Shown piece by piece: positions 32,451-41,059 of a DNA stretch of 48,310 nt; within the stretch, counting starts at the first letter, position 1; the number at the start of each line of letters is the position of its first letter. Location of the stretch: NCBI RefSeq assembly GCF_020329485.1, contig NZ_JAGKJI010000051.1, forward strand, positions 1 to 48,310. The letters run 5' to 3'. Source of the DNA: Bradyrhizobium cenepequi (lineage in GTDB: Bacteria > Pseudomonadota > Alphaproteobacteria > Rhizobiales > Xanthobacteraceae). Under the pieces are notes generated by a model. It ran no database searches, was not told where the DNA came from, and saw only the letters and a program-made list of their open reading frames with translations. The translations under genes were made by a program, and so were the position numbers.

Positions 32451-33551
32451 ATGAAAATCACGAATGTCCGCGCGCACCACATCCGCATCCCCTATGACGC
32501 CGGCCCCGCGAGCTTCCGGCAGGGTGCGTCGTCGATCGCAGCGCTTGATATGGTGCTGGTCGAAGTCTCGACCGATGCCGGCCTCACCGGCTGGGGCGAC
32601 GCCTTCGCCTATGTCTGTCCACGCACGACCTGCACTGCGATCGAGGAGATGATCGCGCCGCAGGCGCGCGGCCTCGATTTGCCTGAAGCCTCCGGCATTC
32701 CTGCCGTGATAGAGCAGATCCAGCGCAATCTGCACCTGTTCGGTCGCTACGGCATCACGATGTTCGCGATCTCGGGCCTGGACATCGCGCTGTGGGATCT
32801 CGCCGGAAAGATCAAGGGCGTGCCGCTGCATCGGCTGATCGGCGAGGCCAGACGCGCGAAGATCCCGGCCTATGCGAGCCTGATGCGGATCGGCAAACCG
32901 GAACATATTGCCGGCGAATGCGAAGCCGCGCTCCGTCGCGGCTACGGCGCGATCAAGCTGCACGAGACTACGACGCCAGCGGTGTTTGCGGCACGCAAGG
33001 CGATCGGCAGCGACATCCCGCTAATGGTGGACATGAACTGCCCGCTGGATGGCCCGAGCGCGATTGCCTTCGCGCGAGACTGCCAGGCGGCAACCCCGAT
33101 GTTCCTCGAAGAGCCGGTCTGGCCACCGGAGGATTTTGCTACGCTCGCCGACGTGCGCGCCAAAGGCGGCCTCGACATCGCGGCCGGCGAGAATGCCTGC
33201 ACCGTACACCAATTCCGCCAGATGATGGCGGCAGGCGCCGTCAGCCATGCCCAGCCCTCGGTGACCAAGGTCGGCGGCATCACCGAATTCCTGAAAGTTG
33301 CGGCGCTCGCCGACGAACTCGGCGTCAAGATCGTTCCGCACTCGCCCTATTTCGGACCGGGCTTCCTGGCGACGCTGCACCTGATGTCGATGCGGGACGA
33401 CGGCTTTATCGAAGTCTTTTACATGAAACGGCCGGCCTGCCTCTGGCGCGGCCGCGCCGATGTCGATGCAAACGGAGATATCGAGGTGCCGCGAGGGCCC
33501 GGACTCGGCTATGAGCCCGACAGAGACGTGATCGAGCACTACCGCGTATAG
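32451..33551 (+). CDS. Enolase-superfamily (mandelate racemase/muconate lactonizing-type) enzyme with altered catalytic residues
   Basis: This 366-residue TIM-barrel enzyme has the two-part MR/MLE fold. The metal ligands are kept: Asp194 (VDMN), Glu220/221 (FLEEPVWP) and Glu247 (AAGENAC). The catalytic positions differ. The KxK on strand 2 is Lys169-x-His171 (AIKLHE), and the Asp paired with His297 (VPHSPY) is replaced by Ser270 (AQPSVTKVGG). It likely acts on a carboxylate substrate as dehydratase, racemase or cycloisomerase, but specificity is unassigned. The start is ATG at 32451 after GGAGAA. A larger open frame from 31518 is a shadow of the binding-protein gene. Confidence 0.92.
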   Translation: MKITNVRAHHIRIPYDAGPASFRQGASSIAALDMVLVEVSTDAGLTGWGDAFAYVCPRTTCTAIEEMIAPQARGLDLPEASGIPAVIEQIQRNLHLFGRYGITMFAISGLDIALWDLAGKIKGVPLHRLIGEARRAKIPAYASLMRIGKPEHIAGECEAALRRGYGAIKLHETTTPAVFAARKAIGSDIPLMVDMNCPLDGPSAIAFARDCQAATPMFLEEPVWPPEDFATLADVRAKGGLDIAAGENACTVHQFRQMMAAGAVSHAQPSVTKVGGITEFLKVAALADELGVKIVPHSPYFGPGFLATLHLMSMRDDGFIEVFYMKRPACLWRGRADVDANGDIEVPRGPGLGYEPDRDVIEHYRV

Positions 33552-33570
33552 GGGCTTGTCACCCTCAGCT

Positions 33571-33689
33571 GTCATTGCGATCCACCGGGTCGGCGCGTAG
33601 CGCCGCCCGATGACAGGCTCCGCGAAGCAATCCATGCCACCGCAAGCGGGAAGATGGATTGCTTCGTCGCTGTCGCTCCTCGCAATGAC
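33571..33689. repeat. Palindromic intergenic repeat (GTCATTGCGA/GAAGCAATCCAT type)
   Basis: The outer arms GTCATTGCGA (33571-33580) and TCGCAATGAC (33680-33689) match perfectly. The inner arms GAAGCAATCCAT (33624-33635) and ATGGATTGCTTC (33654-33665) form a second hairpin. The AAGCAATCCA core is frequent in alphaproteobacterial intergenic DNA. It directly precedes the stop codon of the coiled-coil protein gene. Confidence 0.75.
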
Positions 33690-33692
33690 GGA

Positions 33693-34067
33693 CTATTTGC
33701 CACCTTCTTTCGCTGCCGGCGCCGCGTCCTTTGCCGGCACGTCGGCTTTCTTCTTCAAGTCCTCGTCCATCTTCTTCTGCGCAGCCAGCAGATCGTCCAC
33801 GCGCTTCTGCAGGGTCGCAGATGCACTCTTGAGGCTTTCGATCTGGCGATTGGCGGCATCGAGCTTCTGCTGGTGATCGGTCACAAGCTTCGTGATCGTT
33901 TTCTGCAGGAAGTCGACGTTGCTCTGCAGGCAACTCGTCCGCCGCTCCCAGGTTTTCTCGACGGTACAGATCTCAATGCCTGGGACGTCCTGCGCATGAA
34001 CCTCGGTGCATCCCAGTGCGCCGGATGCAAGTGTCACGAGCGCTGCGAGCGTCATGTTAATGTTCAT
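33693..34067 (-). CDS. Secreted coiled-coil protein, function unknown
   Basis: This 124-residue protein has a signal peptide (MTLAALVTLASGALG, possibly a lipobox at LGC, cut near VHA) and two cysteines in the N-terminal part (EICTVEKTWERRTSC). A long heptad-rich coiled coil follows (about 55-105; FLQKTITKLVTDHQQKLDAA, then IESLKSASATLQKRVDDLLA). The Lys/Ala-rich tail is PAKDAAPAAKEGGK. The start is MNINMTLAALV at 34067 with GGAGGATTTA upstream. Coiled-coil periplasmic proteins of this size often scaffold envelope complexes. No further function can be given. Confidence 0.75.
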   Translation of the reverse strand: MNINMTLAALVTLASGALGCTEVHAQDVPGIEICTVEKTWERRTSCLQSNVDFLQKTITKLVTDHQQKLDAANRQIESLKSASATLQKRVDDLLAAQKKMDEDLKKKADVPAKDAAPAAKEGGK

Positions 34068-34232
34068 TAAATCCTCCACGCGCTCTTCACGGCAATGTGC
34101 TCGAAGGGCGGCGACATCGTCAGAGATACCACACTCTAACCGTATTCCGGCGTTGTCCTTTGCCTATTGCGGGGTGCGGGGGGCTTTTGGGAACTCAAAC
34201 GTTTCCACGCATCGGAAGTGGAGAATAATCAG

Positions 34233-34457
34233 ATGGCAACGCGCGAAAAGCGACTGGCGCAATTCGATGGCAGCGGCGAACCTCCGCCGAACGAGATCGT
34301 CGAAGTGCTTTGCGAAGATCAGAGCGGCACATATCAGTTGCCGTTCGCCTGTCGCTTTATCGACGGTCATTGGCTCAATGACCAATCCGGCGGCATGGTC
34401 GAGGCGACCGTGATCGCCTGGCGCTTTCCACGCGTCAAGCAAACGGGTGCAGCTTAG
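34233..34457 (+). CDS. Small conserved protein, function unknown
   Basis: This 74-residue protein reads MATREKRLAQFDGSGEPPPN, then EIVEVLCEDQSGTYQLPFAC, then a Trp/Phe-rich end (IDGHWLNDQSGGMVEATVIA and WRFPRVKQTGAA). The pattern of short strands and a central Cys suggests a small soluble beta fold. No signal peptide or membrane span is visible. The ATG follows GTGGAG. A hairpin with 8-bp arms (GAGGGATG/CATCCCTC, 34537-34558) lies 80 bp downstream and may mark the transcript end. I do not recognise the family, though this kind of protein is common in Bradyrhizobium. Confidence 0.6.
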   Translation: MATREKRLAQFDGSGEPPPNEIVEVLCEDQSGTYQLPFACRFIDGHWLNDQSGGMVEATVIAWRFPRVKQTGAA

Positions 34458-34992
34458 GGAGATCGCAGAAGAGTTGCTACCGTTCTTCTTCGCGACAAAG
34501 CGCTGCGCGGAGATCATGCTCAAACGGAAAGTGCGAGAGGGATGAAGGATCATCCCTCCCACACCGTTCTGTCTCAAAATGCAACGGAAGAGTTCGCTGC
34601 CTTAAGGTTCGGAACGCCGGTGGAACGAAGCGCGTCCGAATCAGTGATGGAGCGCCGTACGCTGTTGTTCACGGCTAGATGTCGGCGCCACTCCAAGACG
34701 ACGCACCACATGCAGGAGCACAACGAGCGGCTGCAGCCAACGGCCGACCATTAAAGTTAATTCCTCCGGGGGCGACATGATCAGTCACTTTCAATCGGCT
34801 ACTTCCGGGGCGTCACTGGCGGCACCTTCTCGGTCGCCGGCGGCATGTCGACGGTCGTGAAGTCCACCGATTTTTTGCGGCGCAACCGACGTCCTGCGAC
34901 CGCTACTCACGCGGGCTTTCGTAGCACGAGCTTTAGGCCAAACCTGCACCGCACTTGAGCCCGCCGAACGAGCATCCCGCCGGCCGCACTGC
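34458..34992. other. Gene-poor stretch without a convincing coding region
   Basis: No gene with a good ribosome binding site is seen in these 535 bp. It contains an 8-bp hairpin at 34537-34558. Around 34798-34920 on the minus strand is a short basic reading frame, closed by a stop (ending in PPVTPRK), that lacks a plausible start. It may be remnant sequence. The rest shows no repeat of the families above. Confidence 0.4.
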
Positions 34993-35649
34993 CTAATATT
35001 CGACCTCCAGCTCCTCGACGTCGGCGGGCTCGGCCTTGGCAGCCTCGACCCACTCGCGCATCTCCGGCATCGACATGATGGTTTCAGCATAGGCCGCAAG
35101 CGTCGGCTCGAGCTTGACGTCATAGGTGATGAAGCGGGTGACAACCGGCGCATACATCGCGTCCGCCATGGTGCGGCGCTCACCGAACAGGAATGGCCCG
35201 CCGGACTCCGCAAGGCAATCACGCCAAATGGTGCAGACCCGGTCGATGTCGGCTTGCGCGCGCGACCAGATCTTGAAGCCGGGGAAACGGCCTTTCAGGT
35301 TAACCGGCAGTGAGGCGCGCAGCGTCGTAAAGCCGGAATGAACTTCCCCGCAGATCGAGCGGCAATGCGCCCGCTTGATGCGGTCTTCCGGCAACAAGCC
35401 GGCATTCGGCATGATCTCGTTGAGGTACTCGGCGATCGCCAGCGTGTCCCAGACGGTGGCGCCCTCGTGGCGCAGGCAGGGCACCAGGATCGATGACGAC
35501 AGCAGCAGGAGTTCCGCGCGGGCCGAGGCGTCGTCGAGAGCGGTGATGACCTCCTCGAATTCCAGCCCCGCGAATTTCGCCAGCAGCCAGCCGCGCAGCG
35601 ACCATGACGAGTAGTTCTTGCTGCTGATGGTCAGTGTCGTTGTCGCCAT
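34993..35649 (-). CDS. Glutathione S-transferase-family protein
   Basis: This 218-residue protein has the thioredoxin-like N-terminal domain with the likely catalytic Ser in KNYSSWSLRGWLL, then VPCLRHEGATVWDTLAIAEY. A C-terminal helical domain follows with FLFGERRTMADAMYAPVVTR. It conjugates glutathione to electrophiles or acts as a thiol-handling enzyme. The class is bacterial and Ser/Cys-type; it cannot be assigned further. The start ATG at 35649 is preceded by a purine-rich stretch. It is monocistronic and divergent from the PHA depolymerase gene. Confidence 0.92.
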   Translation of the reverse strand: MATTTLTISSKNYSSWSLRGWLLAKFAGLEFEEVITALDDASARAELLLLSSSILVPCLRHEGATVWDTLAIAEYLNEIMPNAGLLPEDRIKRAHCRSICGEVHSGFTTLRASLPVNLKGRFPGFKIWSRAQADIDRVCTIWRDCLAESGGPFLFGERRTMADAMYAPVVTRFITYDVKLEPTLAAYAETIMSMPEMREWVEAAKAEPADVEELEVEY

Positions 35650-35842
35650 AGGGCCTTTCCCTCACGCCTCAACGTCGACCGCAGGAACTTAAAGCGGCGA
35701 GCCTATCCATGCGGATATCGCCCCTGCTTATTGCCTGGGCGCCAAGTATCCCGAGCAGCAAGCCACGTGCCAATTTCGAGGGCGGTTCGACTCCGCGTTG
35801 GCTCCGATATTGCATAGCACCACGGGGCAAAGGCGGTCGTGT

Positions 35843-37066
35843 ATGATGTCAATGCTTTACCAAGCCTACCAGAATCACATGGACCTGACCGCACCATGGC
35901 GCACGGGGGCGGCAGCGGCACTTAGATATCTTAATCTGGTACCGCAGGGAGCCTCGGACCGGCTGCTCGGCCGGCTTGCGGCCACACTCGAACTGATCTC
36001 GCGCTCGACCCTGACCTATACCCGACCCGATTATGGCATCCGCAGCGTGAAGGTTGGCAATCGGGAATTGGAGGTGCGGGAGGAAGTCACCTACGCCACG
36101 CCGTTCGGATCGCTGCTGCACTTCAAGAAAGTCGATGGGCCCGAGCACCCGAGCCTGCTCTTGGTGGCGCCGATGTCCGGCCACTTCGCGACGCTATTGC
36201 GCGGCACCGTGGCGACGCTGCTGCAGGACCACGACGTCTACATCACCGACTGGCACAACCCGCGCGACATTCCACTCGATCAGGGCCGCTTCGGGCTCGA
36301 GGATTACACTGACCATCTCATCACCTTCCTCGACAAGCTCGGCCCGCGCACGCACATGGTCGCGATCTGCCAGCCCTCGGTGTCGGCGCTCGCGGCGGCG
36401 GCGATCATGTCGGAGGACAATCATCCCGCACGGCCCGCATCGCTGACCTTGATGGCGGGACCGATCGACACGCGCATCCAGCCGACCAAGGTCAACGAAT
36501 TTGCGAAGAGCAAGCCGATAAAATGGTTCGAGGACAACCTCATCAACTATGTCCCGATCCAGTGCCGGGGTGCGTTCCGAAAGGTCTATCCGGGTTTCGT
36601 GCAGCTCACGGCTTTTGTGTCCATGAATCTCGAGCGCCACATCAAGCAGCACATGGACCTCGCCAATCATCTCGCCAAGGGGGAGAAGGAGAAGGCAAAC
36701 GTCATCAAGACCTTCTACGATGAATATTTCGCGGTGATGGATCTGCCGGCGGAATTCTACATCGAGACCGTGCGCGACGTGTTCCAGGAGCACCTGCTGC
36801 CCCAGGGCAAGCTGATGCACCGGGGTCGGCCGGTGAATCCCACCGCAATCAGGCGCATGGGCCTGATGACCGTCGAAGGCGAACGCGACGACATCTGCTC
36901 GATCGGCCAGACGCTGGCCGCGCAAGACCTCTGCGCCGGCGTCCGTGGCTATCGCAAGGTGCATCACATGCAGGCCGGCGTCGGCCATTACGGCGTGTTC
37001 AGCGGCAAGCGCTGGAACAACGAGATCTATCCGCTGTTGCGCGACTTCGTGCACGTGAATTCGTGA
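35843..37066 (+). CDS. phaZ: Intracellular polyhydroxyalkanoate depolymerase
   Basis: This 407-residue protein belongs to the intracellular PHA depolymerase family (PhaZ1 of Ralstonia type), which mobilises poly-3-hydroxybutyrate granules. The nucleophile is Cys176 in the lipase-box-like AICQPS. The N-terminal part YQAYQNHMDLTAPWR is a family hallmark. The late His lies in AGVGHYGVFSGKRW, and SKPIKWFEDNLIN, YPGFVQLTAFVSMN and HRGRPVNP are further family segments. The start is ambiguous by a few codons (MMSMLYQ, 35843, 35846 or 35852). It stands alone with its own promoter region. An mmgR-type small RNA, which controls PHB in rhizobia, is encoded far away at 21.3 kb. Confidence 0.95.
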   Translation: MMSMLYQAYQNHMDLTAPWRTGAAAALRYLNLVPQGASDRLLGRLAATLELISRSTLTYTRPDYGIRSVKVGNRELEVREEVTYATPFGSLLHFKKVDGPEHPSLLLVAPMSGHFATLLRGTVATLLQDHDVYITDWHNPRDIPLDQGRFGLEDYTDHLITFLDKLGPRTHMVAICQPSVSALAAAAIMSEDNHPARPASLTLMAGPIDTRIQPTKVNEFAKSKPIKWFEDNLINYVPIQCRGAFRKVYPGFVQLTAFVSMNLERHIKQHMDLANHLAKGEKEKANVIKTFYDEYFAVMDLPAEFYIETVRDVFQEHLLPQGKLMHRGRPVNPTAIRRMGLMTVEGERDDICSIGQTLAAQDLCAGVRGYRKVHHMQAGVGHYGVFSGKRWNNEIYPLLRDFVHVNS

Positions 37067-37202
37067 CAAGCAGCGAACTCGCCTCGTCCCTCTCCCATGG
37101 CATGGCTGAACATACTTCAACATGCGCGGTAACTGCTGGCCGTGTGTCGCTCGCCGAAGTAACGTCGCACCGTGATCAAAGAATCTTTTGGGAGAAACGC
37201 CC

Positions 37203-37997
37203 ATGCGGCACCGCGCCAGCTTCCGCGCATTCGCCCTCGCCTGCTTCGCCGTACTCTTCCTCACCACTTCTGCGTCCGCCGCCGAAATCCACGTGATGAT
37301 CTCGGGCGGGTTGACCGCCGCCTACAAAGCCTTGGTGCCTGAATTCGAGCGCAAGACCGGCCACAAGGTATCAACCGCCTACGGGCCGTCGATGGGAACC
37401 ACCGTCAACGCGATTCCGGTGCGGCTCGCGCGCGGCGAGCCCGCCGATGTGCTCATCATGGTCGGCTACGCTCTCAATGACCTCGCCACACAGGGCAAGG
37501 TGATTGCCGATAGCCGCGTCGATCTCGTCAAGTCGCCGATCGGGATCGCAGTGAAATCAGGCGCGCAAAAGCCGGACATCAGCTCGGCGGATGCCGTCAA
37601 GCGCGCGCTGCTTGCGGCAAAGTCGATCGCCTATTCCGATAGCGCCAGCGGCGTCTATGTATCGACCGAAATGTTCCGGAAGCTCGGAATTGCAGAGACG
37701 ATGAAGGACAAAGCGAGGAAGATCCCAGCCACGCCGGTTGGCGAGATCGTGGCCAGGGGCGAGGCCGAGATCGGCTTCCAGCAGATCAGCGAGCTGAAGC
37801 CCGTCGCCGGCATCGATATCGTCGGGCCGCTGCCGGACGAGCTGCAAAAGATCACGGTGTTTTCCGCGGGGATCGTCAGCGTATCCAAGGAACCCGACGC
37901 CGGACGGGCGCTGATCCAGTTTCTCGCATCTCCGGACGGCCGCGCTGAGCTGATTAAGAGCGGGCTGGAGCCGATCCCTTCCGGCACCACGCACTAA
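37203..37997 (+). CDS. Periplasmic substrate-binding protein, ModA/type-2 like
   Basis: This 264-residue protein has a signal peptide (FALACFAVLFLTTSASAA) and a type-2 periplasmic fold. Segments are IHVMISGGLTAAYKALVPEF, GHKVSTAYGPSMGTTVN, GEPADVLIMVGYALNDLATQ and SDSASGVYVSTEMFRKLGI. The length and layout resemble molybdate-binding ModA-like proteins. The typical ModA oxyanion Ser/Tyr pattern is only partly kept, so another small anion or organic acid is possible. GGGAG precedes the ATG at 37203. No ModBC genes are nearby. Its stop overlaps the convergent kinase gene by 4 bp. Confidence 0.9.
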   Translation: MRHRASFRAFALACFAVLFLTTSASAAEIHVMISGGLTAAYKALVPEFERKTGHKVSTAYGPSMGTTVNAIPVRLARGEPADVLIMVGYALNDLATQGKVIADSRVDLVKSPIGIAVKSGAQKPDISSADAVKRALLAAKSIAYSDSASGVYVSTEMFRKLGIAETMKDKARKIPATPVGEIVARGEAEIGFQQISELKPVAGIDIVGPLPDELQKITVFSAGIVSVSKEPDAGRALIQFLASPDGRAELIKSGLEPIPSGTTH

Positions 37998-39733
37998 TGA
38001 ACATGATGCGAGACGTAGGCCAGCAAGAGAACCAGGGCGAGCGCCAACACGAGCGTCGTGCATTTCCAGAACAATAGCGGGTTGCGCTCGATCAGTGGCG
38101 TCGATGACGTCGTGAGATATTTTGCGTTGGGATTGCGGAGGTCGAACAAGAACTCCGACAGGCTATCATATCGCTTATATGGATTGGGATGCACGGCCCG
38201 CTCGATCGTTCGATCGACCCAGATCGGGATCTCCGGACAGATGTGCGTGGCCGGGCCGTAGATGACTTTGTTGAAGTCCGATCGCGTCCTCGCGCGGGCG
38301 AGCTGGGCGCCATAGGGCAGTCTTCCCGTCAGCATGTGATAGGTGATGACCCCGAGCGAGAACAAGTCCGAGCGCGGCGTGCCAGGCTCGCCCAGGAAAT
38401 ATTCCGGGGCCGTATATTGCTGGGTGCCGAGGATGTCGTTGCGGTCCTCCGAAGGCGCCGCTTCGACCACGCCGGTGATCCTGGTCGATCCGAAATCGAT
38501 GATTTTCACCGTGCCGGTCTTGTCGATCATGATGTTGTCGGGCCTGATGTCCTGGTGCAGCATCTCCTTGCGGTGGAAGGCCCGAATGCCCTTGGCGATC
38601 TGCTCGACGATGCCGCGTACCGTCTCCAGCGCCGGCTTCGGATTGTCGATCATCCATTGCCGAAGCGTCTGCCCATCGATGAACTCGGTCGCGACGTAGA
38701 GATAGTTGCGCTTGCGTGATGGCGACCAGGGTTTCAGTACATGCGGGCTGTCGATGCGCTTGGCGACCCACTCCTCCATCATGAACCGCTTCAGATAGGC
38801 GGGGTCGTCGCGCAGATCGATCGACGGAATCTTGAGCGTCACCGTGGCGCCGGTGTCGTCGTCGACGGCGAGGTAGATGTGGCTGCGGCTGCTGCCGTGC
38901 AGCTCGCGCACGATCGTGTAGCCGTCGAACGCCATTCTGGCTTCCAGGAGCGGCGGCAACGGCAACTCGCTCGCTTGGCCGAACGCCTCGCTGGCGCTGC
39001 TCTCCGGCAGTTCGTCGACACGCACGATCTGGATCGTGAGGTTGTCCTGACTACCGCGCTCATAGGCCTGCTCGACGATGGTCTTGGCCGTCTTGTCGAG
39101 ATCATCGGCGCCGTCGGCGATGACCCTCGCCAACTGGCGCGGTGTGACATGCTCATAGATACCGTCGGTCGCCAACAGAAACGTATCGCCGCGCTCGACC
39201 CTGAATGACTGGTAGTCGATCTCGACCTGCGGATTCACGCCGAGCGCACGGCCGAGATAACTCTGCACTGAAGAGAGAACCACGCGGTGATCGCTGGTGA
39301 GCTGCTCAAGGCTGCTGCCGGCGAGGCGATAGATCCGGCAGTCGCCGACATGGAAGATATGCGCGGTGGTCGACTTGATCACCATCGCGCTCAGCGTGCA
39401 GACATACCCCTTGTCTTTCTCGTATGGGTTTTGGCTGCGCCTGGTCTGCGCGTGCAGCCAGGAATTGGTAGCCTCCAGCACGCGCTGCGCCGACGTCTTC
39501 ACCGACCAGGATTCCGACGTGCAGTAGTAATCCGTCAGGAAGCCCTTGACGGCCGACTCGCTCGCGATGCGGCTGACGCTGCTCGAGCTGATGCCATCTG
39601 CAAGGACGATGGCGATGCCCTTCAGGCCGAGCAGCGGCTCGCTCGGAATCAGGACGCCATGAAAATCCTGATTGGTTTCCTTGCGGCCCTTATCGGAACA
39701 CTGCCCGACCGATATTTTGAGTTCGCACGGCAT
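37994..39733 (-). CDS. PP2C phosphatase-Ser/Thr kinase fusion with C-terminal membrane anchor
   Basis: This 579-residue protein fuses two opposing activities. Residues 1-240 are a PP2C phosphatase (Asp23 in NQDF, Asp46-Gly47, Asp131 in GDCR, Asp190-Gly191, Asp230-Asn231). Residues 265-530 are a Hanks-type kinase, with Lys301 (TLKIPS), catalytic loop HQDIRPDN (393-400) and DFG (413-415). The HRD is changed to HQD and the glycine loop is weak. One transmembrane helix (about 555-575, TTLVLALALVLLLAYV) anchors it with both domains in the cytoplasm. It is 58 bp downstream of a formate/nitrite-type channel gene on the same strand. In pseudomonads a similar fusion neighbours nitrate/nitrite assimilation genes. 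Confidence 0.93.
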   Translation of the reverse strand: MPCELKISVGQCSDKGRKETNQDFHGVLIPSEPLLGLKGIAIVLADGISSSSVSRIASESAVKGFLTDYYCTSESWSVKTSAQRVLEATNSWLHAQTRRSQNPYEKDKGYVCTLSAMVIKSTTAHIFHVGDCRIYRLAGSSLEQLTSDHRVVLSSVQSYLGRALGVNPQVEIDYQSFRVERGDTFLLATDGIYEHVTPRQLARVIADGADDLDKTAKTIVEQAYERGSQDNLTIQIVRVDELPESSASEAFGQASELPLPPLLEARMAFDGYTIVRELHGSSRSHIYLAVDDDTGATVTLKIPSIDLRDDPAYLKRFMMEEWVAKRIDSPHVLKPWSPSRKRNYLYVATEFIDGQTLRQWMIDNPKPALETVRGIVEQIAKGIRAFHRKEMLHQDIRPDNIMIDKTGTVKIIDFGSTRITGVVEAAPSEDRNDILGTQQYTAPEYFLGEPGTPRSDLFSLGVITYHMLTGRLPYGAQLARARTRSDFNKVIYGPATHICPEIPIWVDRTIERAVHPNPYKRYDSLSEFLFDLRNPNAKYLTTSSTPLIERNPLLFWKCTTLVLALALVLLLAYVSHHVH

Positions 39734-39791
39734 CGCGTAACAGTAGCAGACGGATCCGTCCTGACGGGAGGGATCCGTCTGCCCACAAAGA

Positions 39792-40616
39792 TCAAGCTGC
39801 GAGGCGCTGGCGCTCGCGCTTCGGCGCTGTTTTCACATGCGTGGCGTAGAGCGTCAGCCCGGTGAAGGCGAGACCGCCAACGAGGTTGCCGACCACGGTC
39901 GGAATCTCGTTCCAGATCAGATAGTCCATGATCGTGAACTTGCCGCCGAGTAGCAGCCCCGAAGGGAACAGGAACATGTTCACGATCGAATGCTCGAAGG
40001 TCATGAAGAAGAACAGCATGATCGGCATCCACATCGCGATCACCTTGCCGCTGACACTGGTCGAGACCATCGCGCCGACCACGCCGGCCGAGACCATCCA
40101 GTTGCAGAGCATGCCGCGGACGAACAGCGTCAGCATGCCCGCCGCGCCGTGCGCCGCATAACCGACCGTGCGGTTTTCACCGATGGTGCCGATGATCTGG
40201 CCGACCTTGTCGGGCGGCGAAGAGAAGCCAAAGGTGAACACGATCGACATCATCACGGCCACCGTGAAGGCGCCGGCAAAATTGCCGATGAACACCAGGC
40301 CCCAGTTGCGCAGCACGCCGCCGAGCGTCACGCCCGGCCGCCTGTCGATCCAGGCGAGCGGCGACAGCACGAACACGCCGGTCAACAGGTCGAAGCCGAA
40401 CAGATAGAGCATGCAGAAACCGACCGGGAACAGCGCCGCGCCGACGATCGGCACACCGGTCGATACGTTGACGCTCACTGCAAAGGCCGCGGCGAGGGCG
40501 AGAATCGCGCCGGCCATGTAGGCGCGGATCACCGTGTCGCGCGTGGACATGAAGATCTTCGACTCGCCAGCGTCCACCATCTTGGTGACGAATTCCGAAG
40601 GCACGAGATAAGCCAT
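39792..40616 (-). CDS. Formate/nitrite transporter (FNT) family channel
   Basis: This 274-residue integral membrane protein has the six-helix FNT layout (FocA/NirC). Segments are MAYLVPSEFVTKMVDAGESK, ALFPVGFCMLYLFGFDLLTG, GNFAGAFTVAVM, the fifth-helix MFLFPSGLLL and EIPTVVGNLVGGLAFTGL. FNT channels move formate, nitrite, hydrosulfide or lactate and form pentamers. The length and starting MAYLVPSEF are normal. A longer frame of 337 residues adds non-conserved sequence, so the ATG at 40616 with GGGGA just upstream is the start. It is followed closely by the phosphatase-kinase fusion, which may regulate it. Substrate is unassigned. Confidence 0.93.
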   Translation of the reverse strand: MAYLVPSEFVTKMVDAGESKIFMSTRDTVIRAYMAGAILALAAAFAVSVNVSTGVPIVGAALFPVGFCMLYLFGFDLLTGVFVLSPLAWIDRRPGVTLGGVLRNWGLVFIGNFAGAFTVAVMMSIVFTFGFSSPPDKVGQIIGTIGENRTVGYAAHGAAGMLTLFVRGMLCNWMVSAGVVGAMVSTSVSGKVIAMWMPIMLFFFMTFEHSIVNMFLFPSGLLLGGKFTIMDYLIWNEIPTVVGNLVGGLAFTGLTLYATHVKTAPKRERQRLAA

Positions 40617-41059
40617 TCCAGTTCCCCTTATTCGCAAAACACAGGGCACCACGGCTTGGCCGCGGCGCTGATATGAAGGATGAGTGGACCGTCCTGGACA
40701 CGCGCCGGATTTACGGCGCGACAGGAATGAGACAATTCCTGCTGCGACGCTGCGGTTGGCGGAGCCCGGTTGGAACAGGGATGTGGTGGCGTCTTTAATG
40801 ACCACTCGTAGCGCCCTGATAAGGTCGCCTTGATCCCTGCGCCTTCAGCCAACGCTGGCCAAGGCAATCCGACGGACGGCAGTCGTCATTGACTGGTGGA
40901 CCTAAAAGCAATGGATGTGCCAACAGCCGTCTTCGCCGATTGCTGGAAAACGGCGCGGAATTAACGGGATTGCAGGTGTCCGCGCGCCGGCTCGCCGAAT
41001 GCCCTGCCCTCGATTTGGGCAAGCTGCTCATATGGCACGCACGTTGAGGACGGTGCGCC
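40617..41059. other. Promoter-containing gap before the channel gene; no gene seen
   Basis: These 443 bp lie between the channel start and the stop of the family-3 binding protein. Several short frames exist without a ribosome binding site or composition support. No FixK/FNR site (TTGA-N6-TCAA), repeat or terminator could be found by eye. The transcription start of the channel gene should be here. Confidence 0.4.

Noticed and set aside
31518..33551. A 677-codon plus-strand open frame spanning the binding-protein and enolase genes
   Set aside because: Its first part is the arginine-rich shadow of the binding-protein gene in another frame. Only the part from 32451, with its own GGAGAA site, encodes a recognisable protein.
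34542..34754. A 70-codon frame in the 34.5-kb gap
   Set aside because: No ribosome binding site and no recognisable motif. The composition is not better than random frames.
40617..41059. FixK/FNR or NtrC sites before the channel gene
   Set aside because: No TTGA-N6-TCAA or comparable palindrome could be found by eye.
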